This document shows positions 16,092-21,372 of a stretch of 21,372 nt of DNA, piece by piece. This DNA is from JBNKLG01 sp050292235 (lineage in GTDB: Bacteria > Pseudomonadota > Gammaproteobacteria > Chromatiales > Chromatiaceae), in assembly GCA_050292235.1 (NCBI GenBank), contig JBNKLG010000045.1, positions 1 to 21,372 of the forward strand. Reading direction: 5' to 3'. Below the pieces are notes generated by a model. It did no database searches. It was not told the origin of the DNA and saw nothing but the letters and a program-made list of their open reading frames with translations. Every line of letters starts with the position of its first letter. Position 1 is the first letter of the stretch. The position numbers and the translations under genes were made by a program.

Positions 16092-16857
16092 CGGCCCGTT
16101 CTTCCTCGCGCAGGGTCAGCACCTCATGGCCTTCTTCGGTCACCAGGATGCTGTGTTCCCACTGGGCCGAGAGGCTCCGATCCCTGGTGACGACAGTCCA
16201 GCCATCGCCCAGGAGTTTGACCTGGGGTTTGCCCAGGTTGACCATGGGCTCGATGGTGAAGGTCATGCCGGCGCGCAGGGCCAGGCCCTTGCCGGGGGTG
16301 CCGTAGTGCACGATCTGGGGGTCTTCGTGGAAGCTGCGTCCCAGGCCGTGGCCGCAGTATTCGCGTACCACGGAGTAGTGGTTACTTTCGACGTAGGATT
16401 GTACCGCATGGCCGATGTCTCCCAGCGTGGTACCGGGACGAACCACCTCGATCCCTTTCCACATCGATTCCTGAGAGATCTCACACAGGCGGCGGGCCGC
16501 TGCCGGGGGCTCTCCGATGAGAAACATCCTGCTGGTGTCGCCATGAAAGCCATCCTTGATCACGGTGATGTCGATATTGACGATGTCACCGTTTTTCAGT
16601 CGTTTGCCGCTGGGAATGCCGTGACAGACCTGTTGGTTCAGCGAAGTGCAGATCGATTTGGGAAAGCCTTTGTAGTTCAGCGGGGCAGGAATCGCCCCTT
16701 GCTGGTTGACGATGTGGTCGTGACAGATGCGGTCCAGCTCATCGGTGGTGATGCCCGCCTGCACATGGGGCGTGATCATGTCCAGAACATCCGCTGCCAG
16801 CCGTCCGGCGATACGCATTTTCTCAATCTCTTGGGGCGATTTGATGATGACGCTCAT
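16072..16857 (-). CDS. map: Methionine aminopeptidase, type I
   Basis: Removes the initiator methionine from nascent proteins. The product is 261 residues of the pita-bread fold. Visible metal ligands and catalytic residues are H79 (VCHGIPSG), D96 (NIDITV), D107 (HGDTS), H170 (CGHGLGRSFHEDP), E203 (TIEPM) and E234 (WEHSI), all as in E. coli Map. It starts at the edge of the divergent gap with rpsB, an arrangement shared with E. coli. The 3' end overlaps glnD by 20 nt. Confidence 0.97.
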   Translation of the reverse strand: MSVIIKSPQEIEKMRIAGRLAADVLDMITPHVQAGITTDELDRICHDHIVNQQGAIPAPLNYKGFPKSICTSLNQQVCHGIPSGKRLKNGDIVNIDITVIKDGFHGDTSRMFLIGEPPAAARRLCEISQESMWKGIEVVRPGTTLGDIGHAVQSYVESNHYSVVREYCGHGLGRSFHEDPQIVHYGTPGKGLALRAGMTFTIEPMVNLGKPQVKLLGDGWTVVTRDRSLSAQWEHSILVTEEGHEVLTLREEERADGSAQR

Positions 16858-16877
16858 GGGATTCTCGGTGGCGGGGT

Positions 16878-16906
16878 TTGTGAAAAAAGACCGACTATGC
16901 TATAAA
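16878..16906 (+). promoter_or_regulatory. Strong sigma-70 promoter of rpsB-tsf
   Basis: -35 TTGTGA (16878-16883), a 17-nt spacer and -10 TATAAA (16901-16906) with an extended TGC just before it. The G+C-rich discriminator GCGCCGCC that follows is typical of ribosomal promoters under stringent (ppGpp) control. Confidence 0.75.
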
Positions 16907-16912
16907 ATGCGC

Positions 16913-17097
16913 CGCCTTAGGGCAAATCAACGAGATTCCCTGATGGTTCTGCTGGTCGGAACATTCAGGAATAAGGTGTCGGGCCTTTGACTGGCTCGAC
17001 AAATGAAACCACACACGTATCAATAACTTGAGGTTGGGTCCTGTGAGCAGGTGGCCAAGAGGGTACGTGGAGGCATAACCCAAATTTGGAGTACCCA
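16913..17097 (+). ncRNA. Structured leader of rpsB mRNA, probable S2 autoregulatory element
   Basis: The leader is about 185 nt from the predicted transcription start to the rpsB ATG. Near its 3' end a helix TTGGGT (17034-17039) / ACCCAA (17078-17083) closes a branched structure. That structure contains CCTG-TGAG-CAGG (17040-17051) and a GCC...GGC arm. The closing helix ends just 4 nt before the GGAG ribosome-binding site (17088-17091). In E. coli, S2 represses its own operon through the rpsB leader; equivalence here is inferred from position and fold. Confidence 0.5.
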
Positions 17098-17832
17098 ATG
17101 AGTAAAGTATCCATGCGTCAAATGCTGGAGGCCGGCGTGCATTTCGGTCACCAGACCCGTTACTGGAATCCAAAGATGTCTTCCTACATCTTTGGTCATC
17201 GCAACAAGATTCATATCGTCAATCTGGAAAAAACCCTGCCGCTGTTCAACGATGCCATGAACTATATCGGCAAGCTCGCCTCCAACGGCGGCAAGATCCT
17301 TTTTGTCGGTACCAAGCGTGCAGCCCGCGATCCCGTTCGTGAAGAGGCCGAGCGTTGTGGCATGCCCTACGTCAACCATCGCTGGTTGGGTGGCATGTTG
17401 ACCAACTACAAGACCATCAAGCAGTCCATCAAACGTCTGAAAGAGCTGGAAGCCATGGACGAGGATGGCAGCCTGGACAAGAAGTTCCATAAAAAGGAAG
17501 CCTTGAACATGCGTCGTGAGATGGAAAAGCTCAACCGCAGTCTGGGCGGCATCAAGAACATGGGGGGTATTCCTGACGCCCTCTTCATCATCGATGTCGG
17601 TCACGAAGATATCGCCATCAACGAAGCGAAAAAGCTGGGCATTCCTGTTGTCGGTGTGGTGGATACCAACAACAAGCCGGATAACGTGGACTACGTCATT
17701 CCTGGCAACGACGATGCCATTCGAGCCATTCAACTCTATGTACAGGGCGCTTCAGCGGCCATCCTGGAAGGCAAGGCGGCTGCGGCCCAGGTCGCCGGTG
17801 GTCGTGAAGAGTTCGTTGAGGTGGCGCAGTAA
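17098..17832 (+). CDS. rpsB: 30S ribosomal protein S2
   Basis: This 244-residue small-subunit protein begins MSKVSMRQMLEAGVHFGHQTRYWNPKM and continues IFGHRNKIHIVNLEKTLPLF, GTKRAARDPV, VNHRWLGGMLTNYKTIKQSI and VIPGNDDAIRAIQLY, as in E. coli S2. The chosen ATG has GGAG 6 nt upstream; an in-frame TTG four codons earlier overlaps that site and is rejected. First gene of rpsB-tsf, with a strong promoter and structured leader upstream. Confidence 0.97.
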   Translation: MSKVSMRQMLEAGVHFGHQTRYWNPKMSSYIFGHRNKIHIVNLEKTLPLFNDAMNYIGKLASNGGKILFVGTKRAARDPVREEAERCGMPYVNHRWLGGMLTNYKTIKQSIKRLKELEAMDEDGSLDKKFHKKEALNMRREMEKLNRSLGGIKNMGGIPDALFIIDVGHEDIAINEAKKLGIPVVGVVDTNNKPDNVDYVIPGNDDAIRAIQLYVQGASAAILEGKAAAAQVAGGREEFVEVAQ

Positions 17833-17844
17833 GCGTCTGGGTGT

Positions 17845-17874
17845 TGCAACGATGGTGACATAACCATCGTTGCA
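17845..17874 (+). other. Perfect stem-loop after rpsB
   Basis: A 12-bp perfect stem TGCAACGATGGT / ACCATCGTTGCA with a 6-nt loop GACATA starts 12 nt after the rpsB stop. No U-run follows directly (TTTTT comes about 10 nt later). It may stabilise or pause the rpsB transcript rather than terminate it. Confidence 0.6.
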
Positions 17875-17966
17875 TACTGTCCGTTTTTCGGGGTGCTGAT
17901 TGATCAGTGTTTTAGGCGTTGGGATTCAAGGTCTTCAGATCCTGGCGTGAAACCCCATAGTTTGTA

Positions 17967-17996
17967 GCCCCGATCCGATCGGCGGCTTTTTTATTT
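17967..17996 (+). terminator. Rho-independent terminator/attenuator between rpsB and tsf
   Basis: An 8-bp stem, GCC-CCGAT / ATCGG-C-GGC with one bulged C and a CCG loop (17967-17986), is followed by TTTTTTATTT. It lies 22 nt before tsf, so part of the rpsB transcription would stop and part read through, setting the S2 to EF-Ts ratio. Confidence 0.65.
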
Positions 17997-18018
17997 CAGT
18001 CCAAGAGGAAGAGAACCC

Positions 18019-18897
18019 ATGGCTATTACCGCAGCATTGGTTAAGGAACTGCGTGAGCGCACCGGCGCCGGCATGATGGAGTGTAAAAAGGCATTGGTGG
18101 AAACCGATGGCGACATCGAGGCAGCGATTGAAAACATGCGCAAATCCGGTCAGGCCAAGGCTGCCAAAAAGTCCGGCCGTATTGCCGCTGAGGGTCTGAT
18201 CATCGTGCGTCTGGCCGATGACAATCAGTCCGGCTGTATGGTTGAGGTCAACTGTGAGACTGACTTCGTCGCCAAGGATGCCAACTTCTCCTCCTTCGCC
18301 GAGGCCGTGGCCGATCGTGCCCTGGCCTCCGATGCCACCGATGTGGAGGGCCTCATGGCCATGCCGCTGCATGATGGCGAAGACGCCACCATCGAAGAGG
18401 CGCGCCAGGCGCTGGTGGCCAAGATCGGTGAGAACATGTCGGTCCGTCGTTTTGTGAAATTCAGCGGCAACAGCTTGGCCAGCTATCTCCATGGCGTTCG
18501 CATCGGGGTGGTGGTCGAATTTGACGGTGGTCAGGCCGATCTGGCCCGTGACATCGCCATGCATGTTGCCGCCAGCAATCCGGTCTGCATCGACGAGTCA
18601 GAGGTGCCAGCAGAAATGCTGCAAAAGGAACGGGAGATCTTCAGTGCCCAGGCTGCCGAAAGCGGCAAGCCGCCGGAGATCGTCGAAAAGATGGTCACCG
18701 GTCGCATCAACAAGTTCCTCAAAGAGGTGACCCTGATGGGCCAGCCCTTCGTGAAGGACCCCGATACCACCGTGGGCAAGTTGCTGCAGAAAGAGGGCAT
18801 CAAGGTGCTGGGCTTCACCCGCTATGAAGTGGGCGAGGGCATCGAGAAGAAACAAGAGAACTTTGCCGACGAGGTGGCGGCTGCGGCCAAGATCTAA
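18019..18897 (+). CDS. tsf: Translation elongation factor Ts
   Basis: Nucleotide exchange factor that releases GDP from EF-Tu. The 292-residue product shows the N-terminal UBA-like helix bundle (ITAALVKELRERTGAGMMECKKAL), the EF-Tu contact motif TDFVAK (81-86), the core domain (HVAASNPVCIDESEVP) and a C-terminal coiled module ending in EVAAAAKI. An AGGAAGAG ribosome-binding site lies just upstream of the ATG. It sits between the rpsB terminator and a strong stem-loop before pyrH. Confidence 0.97.
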   Translation: MAITAALVKELRERTGAGMMECKKALVETDGDIEAAIENMRKSGQAKAAKKSGRIAAEGLIIVRLADDNQSGCMVEVNCETDFVAKDANFSSFAEAVADRALASDATDVEGLMAMPLHDGEDATIEEARQALVAKIGENMSVRRFVKFSGNSLASYLHGVRIGVVVEFDGGQADLARDIAMHVAASNPVCIDESEVPAEMLQKEREIFSAQAAESGKPPEIVEKMVTGRINKFLKEVTLMGQPFVKDPDTTVGKLLQKEGIKVLGFTRYEVGEGIEKKQENFADEVAAAAKI

Positions 18898-18941
18898 GGG
18901 CCTCTCTTTGATCAGGCGCATCAGTGCTTGACTCGCGTTTC

Positions 18942-18965
18942 CAGGCCCGTCAATGTACGGGCCTG
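18942..18965 (+). terminator. Stem-loop between tsf and pyrH
   Basis: A perfect 9-bp stem CAGGCCCGT / ACGGGCCTG with a CAATGT loop is followed by TTTGTAT, a weak U-rich tail. It probably terminates part of the tsf transcript. A TTGACT (18928-18933) lies just upstream but has no convincing -10 partner. Confidence 0.5.
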
Positions 18966-18990
18966 TTTGTATAGGCTGACAGGAACCCAG

Positions 18991-19704
18991 ATGGCTGAAC
19001 TCCAATACCGACGTATTCTGCTCAAACTCAGTGGCGAGGCCCTCATGGGGCAGGGCGATTTTGGTTTTGATCCGGCGGTGGTACATCGTCTGGCGGCGGA
19101 TATCGTCGAGTTGCACGAGGCCGGGGCGGAGCTGGGTCTGGTGATCGGCGGCGGCAACATCTTTCGCGGCGCGGGGCTGGCCCAGATCGGGCTGGATCGG
19201 GTGCGCGGTGATCAGATGGGGATGCTGGCCACGGTCATGAATGCCCTGGCCATGCAGGATGCCCTGATGCAAAAGGGGCTGGCAGCCACGACCCTCTCTG
19301 CCATTCCCATGGAGGCGGTGTGCGAAACCTACAGTGCCCGTCGGGCACGGTCGCTGCTGGCTGCGGGTGAAATTGCCCTCTTTGCGGCGGGCACCGGCAA
19401 CCCGTTCTTCACCACCGACTCTGCCGCCAGTCTGCGGGCCATCGAGATCCAGGCCGATCTGCTGATCAAGGCGACCAAGGTGGATGGCGTCTACTCTGCC
19501 GATCCGGTCAAACAGCCCGATGCCCGGTTCTATTCGACCCTGAGCTATGATCAGGCCCTGGCTGAGAACCTGGCGGTGATGGATCTGACCTCGATCCTGT
19601 TGTGCCGCGATCATAAACTGCCGCTACGGGTGATGAACATCAACGAGCCCCAGGCCGTGCTGCGCGCTGTTCGCGGTGAGGCGGTGGGTTCGCTTTTGTC
19701 TTGA
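18991..19704 (+). CDS. pyrH: Uridylate (UMP) kinase
   Basis: Phosphorylates UMP to UDP in pyrimidine nucleotide synthesis; the bacterial enzyme is a hexamer of the amino-acid kinase fold. Visible motifs are RRILLKLSGEALMG, VIGGGNIFRG (51-60), DQMGMLATVMNALAMQDAL and GTGNPFFTTDSAASLRAIE. The ATG at 18991 has AGGA 7 nt upstream and gives 237 residues, the normal length. An open frame reaching back to 18928 crosses the upstream hairpin and is not used. A 177-nt gap full of hairpins follows before frr. Confidence 0.97.
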   Translation: MAELQYRRILLKLSGEALMGQGDFGFDPAVVHRLAADIVELHEAGAELGLVIGGGNIFRGAGLAQIGLDRVRGDQMGMLATVMNALAMQDALMQKGLAATTLSAIPMEAVCETYSARRARSLLAAGEIALFAAGTGNPFFTTDSAASLRAIEIQADLLIKATKVDGVYSADPVKQPDARFYSTLSYDQALAENLAVMDLTSILLCRDHKLPLRVMNINEPQAVLRAVRGEAVGSLLS

Positions 19705-19705
19705 A

Positions 19706-19846
19706 CTTTGCACGAGCCATCCTTGGCTCGACAAAGTAACGGGTCGAAAAAATGCGATTTTTTCGACCCTCACAAAATCCAATGCTGAGGGCATTGGATT
19801 TTGGTGGCACATCCCTGTGCCACGAGATCTTTAGGTAAAGATCTCG
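19706..19846. repeat. Array of five consecutive stem-loops between pyrH and frr
   Basis: Five hairpins follow one another with almost no spacing. H1 is at 19706-19736: CTTTG..CGAGCCA-TCCT-TGGCTCG..CAAAG. H2 is at 19741-19769: GGGTCGAAAAAAT-GCG and its complement, 13 bp. H3 is at 19773-19803: CAAAATCCAATGC-TGAGG and its complement, 13 bp. H4 is at 19804-19823: GTGGCACA-TCCC-TGTGCCAC. H5 is at 19824-19845: GAGATCTTTA-GG-TAAAGATCTC. H1 and H4 share the core CATCCYTG although their arms differ. The array begins 2 nt after the pyrH stop and fills nearly the whole gap. Confidence 0.85.
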
Positions 19847-19881
19847 CTATAACAGCTATTTCGTTTTCTCTGGAGATTGAG

Positions 19882-20439
19882 ATGATTGACGATATTCAAA
19901 AAGATGTGGGCACCCGCATGGCCAAGTGCGTGGAGTCGCTCAAGGGCGAGCTGACCAAGGTTCGCACCGGTCGCGCCCATCCCAGCCTGCTCGATCACCT
20001 CAAGGTCTCCTACTACGGCACGCCCACCCCCCTGAACCAGGTGGCCAATGTGAATGTGGAGGATGCCCGTACCCTCTCCATCCAGCCCTGGGAACAGACC
20101 ATGGTCAAGGCGGTGGAGAAAGCGATCATGGAATCGGACCTGGGCCTCAACCCCAATACCGCCGGTACCGTCATCCGCGTCCCTATGCCGCCCCTGACCG
20201 AAGAGCGTCGGCGCGATCTGGTCAAGGTGGTGCGTGGCGAGGCGGAGCAGGCCCGGGTGGCGGTCCGCAACGTGCGCCGGGATGGCAACAACGACCTCAA
20301 GGGACTGGTTAAGGAGAAGCTGATCTCCGAGGATGACGAGCGTCGCGGCCAGGAGCTGGTGCAGAAGCTCACCGATCAATACGTCAAGGAGATCGATGGG
20401 GTGCTGGCCCAGAAAGAAGAAGACCTGATGGCCATCTGA
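19882..20439 (+). CDS. frr: Ribosome recycling factor
   Basis: Splits post-termination ribosomes together with EF-G. The product is 185 residues, the standard length, with MIDDIQKDVGTRM, LTKVRTGRAHPSLLDHLKVSYYG, TPLNQVANVNVEDARTLSIQPW and LTEERRRDLVKVVRGEAEQARVAVRNVRRDGN. The ATG follows a TGGAGA ribosome-binding site. The stop overlaps the uppS start (TGATG), so uppS is translationally coupled. In E. coli dxr lies between these two genes; it does not here. Confidence 0.97.
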   Translation: MIDDIQKDVGTRMAKCVESLKGELTKVRTGRAHPSLLDHLKVSYYGTPTPLNQVANVNVEDARTLSIQPWEQTMVKAVEKAIMESDLGLNPNTAGTVIRVPMPPLTEERRRDLVKVVRGEAEQARVAVRNVRRDGNNDLKGLVKEKLISEDDERRGQELVQKLTDQYVKEIDGVLAQKEEDLMAI

Positions 20440-21200
20440 TGGCCACTCAGCCATCTCCCTTGCCCCGCCATATTGCCATCGTCATGGATGGCAATGGGCG
20501 CTGGGCACAGCAGCGCGGCCTGAAGCGCAACGAGGGCCATAAGGCGGGTGTCAAGGCCCTGCGTGAGCGGGTGAGTCAGTGCCGGGCTCTGGGTATCTCC
20601 GTGCTCACTGTCTTTGCCTTCAGCAGCGAAAACTGGCGACGCCCCAAGCTGGAGGTGAACCTGCTGATGCGGCTGTTCATGGAGGCACTGCGCAAAGAGG
20701 CCAAATCCCTGGCCGAAAACGGCGTCCGCCTGCGTATTCTCGGTGATCGCTCCGCCTTCCCCAAGGGACTGCAGAAGCAGATGGCCGAGGCCGAGGCCAT
20801 CACCGCCGAGGCCGATGCCATGCTGTTGCAGGTGGCGGCCAACTACGGCGGGCGCTGGGACATCGTGCAGAGTGTCCGCCAACTGGCCGAGGCGGTGCGC
20901 GAGGGTGGCCTGAATCCGGCTGACATCGACGAGGAGCGGCTGGCCGCCAGGCTCTCTTTCGCCGACCAACCCGACCCGGATCTTTTCATCCGCACCGGCG
21001 GTGAACAGCGCCTGAGCAATTTCCTTCTCTGGCAATCGGCCTATGCCGAACTCTATTTCAGTGATGCCCTCTGGCCCGATTTCGACGATCGGGCCCTGGC
21101 CGATGCCCTGACCATCAGTTCACACAAAAAAAAGGACCTCCCCCGGGTGGTGCTTTCGTGGGCACCCCACCCCCGGGCCCGGGGTGGTAGAAACTTCTAA
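20439..21200 (+). CDS. uppS: Undecaprenyl diphosphate synthase with abnormal C-terminus
   Basis: Condenses isoprenyl units into the C55 lipid carrier for peptidoglycan and O-antigen. The catalytic loop HIAIVMDGNGRWA has its essential Asp at residue 17. FAFSSENWRRP, NYGGRWDIVQSV and PDLFIRTGGEQRLSNFLLWQSAYAEL are all intact, up to LWPDFDDRALADALTI at about residue 226. Families then continue with a segment like F--R-RRFG. Here codons 227-253 read SSHKKKDLPRVVLSWAPHPRARGGRNF, which does not look homologous. The DNA becomes an A8 tract and G/C hairpins. The total length of 253 is close to normal only by chance. cdsA, the usual next gene, is missing. A 3' end changed by insertion, or an assembly junction, is likely; the active site is complete. 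Confidence 0.9.
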   Translation: MATQPSPLPRHIAIVMDGNGRWAQQRGLKRNEGHKAGVKALRERVSQCRALGISVLTVFAFSSENWRRPKLEVNLLMRLFMEALRKEAKSLAENGVRLRILGDRSAFPKGLQKQMAEAEAITAEADAMLLQVAANYGGRWDIVQSVRQLAEAVREGGLNPADIDEERLAARLSFADQPDPDLFIRTGGEQRLSNFLLWQSAYAELYFSDALWPDFDDRALADALTISSHKKKDLPRVVLSWAPHPRARGGRNF

Positions 21201-21372
21201 CCTGGTGCATTCTTCCGGATTTTTCACGCCCTTTCCAAAAATATATAGTTTATGAGTGTTAGTCCTTTGACTTCCGAGAGTTTGGGTTGGGGGCTTTCTT
21301 TGTGACCTGTTTTAGTGACTGTTAAATTTTTCCGGCCACTTGTGTATTAGGATTCATATGTCTCTAATAATA
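21117..21372. mobile_element. Possible left end of an inserted element, unidentified
   Basis: From about 21117 the sequence no longer fits uppS. It contains an A8 tract (21126-21133), then a G/C block with potential stems, including a near-palindrome CCACCCCCGGGCCCGGGGTGG (21166-21187 region). After that come about 170 nt of A+T-rich DNA unlike the neighbouring core genes. No transposase or second end is visible inside the window, so the element type cannot be given, and a contig misjoin is also possible. Confidence 0.35.
21358..21372 (+). CDS. Possible start of a gene running out of the window
   Basis: ATG at 21358 has AGGA (21349-21352) 5 nt upstream, a good ribosome-binding arrangement, and the frame stays open (MSLII) to the end of the window. 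Only five codons are visible. If the flanking DNA is a mobile element, this could be its own gene; nothing about the product can be said. Confidence 0.3.

Noticed and set aside
14445..16190. 581-codon forward open frame opposite glnD
   Set aside because: It is antisense to glnD and map, whose catalytic motifs are intact on the other strand; the translated product has the His/Gln/Val/Gly-rich look of an antisense frame and no recognisable domain.
18928..18956. Promoter for pyrH using TTGACT at 18928
   Set aside because: The hexamer at the right distance (CAATGT) matches a -10 box poorly and is the loop of the tsf-pyrH hairpin.
19706..19846. CRISPR array or tandem-repeat array between pyrH and frr
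   Set aside because: The hairpins do not share a repeat unit or regular spacers; arms differ in every copy, so it is neither a CRISPR nor a simple tandem repeat.
21117..21372. Naming an insertion sequence family for the end of the window
   Set aside because: No transposase, second terminal repeat or target duplication can be seen; the G/C palindromes alone do not identify a family.

Overview
The window is chromosomal DNA from a gammaproteobacterium. The evidence is the gene order surE-pcm-yqaA-nlpD-rpoS, the divergent pair map-glnD / rpsB-tsf-pyrH-frr-uppS, an RpoS sigma factor, and an AlaC-type aminotransferase next to hom. The core genes are fairly G+C rich. A non-enteric lineage, for example a sulfur-oxidising or purple-sulfur relative, is my guess from general sequence character; no marker here fixes the genus.

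Layout. (1) 3-1942: the end of a 6-phosphogluconate dehydrogenase gene and a full zwf, forming an oxidative pentose-phosphate operon. (2) 1943-3368: an A+T-richer accessory insert holding a putative HEIGH-type zinc metallopeptidase and a translationally coupled DUF1330 protein. Short palindromic repeats bracket it; one half copy touches the end of zwf, and two full copies lie between the cassette and the next gene. (3) 3363-7934: a reverse-strand Smr-domain gene, then surE-pcm-yqaA-nlpD-rpoS, a stationary-phase, repair and envelope operon whose first four genes are joined by 1-4 nt stop/start overlaps. (4) 7927-10952: a small Mth938-like gene convergent with rpoS, then alaC-hom. (5) 10953-13433: a reverse-strand accessory block with a secreted EF-hand protein, a tiny two-helix membrane protein and a PIN/ribbon-helix-helix toxin-antitoxin pair that has a clear palindromic operator. 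(6) 13434-16857: glnD and map on the reverse strand. (7) 16858-21200: rpsB-tsf-pyrH-frr-uppS on the forward strand, with a strong promoter, a structured rpsB leader and strong stem-loops in each of the three long intergenic gaps.

The most unusual points are these. Five consecutive near-perfect hairpins fill almost the whole pyrH-frr gap. The C-terminus of uppS stops resembling its family near codon 226 and runs into G/C-hairpin and then A+T-rich DNA, as if a mobile element had entered the 3' end of an essential gene. The metallopeptidase/DUF1330 cassette lies between related palindromic repeats. The toxin-antitoxin promoter has its operator over the -10 box and predicts a leaderless transcript. 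No CRISPR array, rRNA or tRNA was seen, and no gene-free stretch exceeds about 300 bases.
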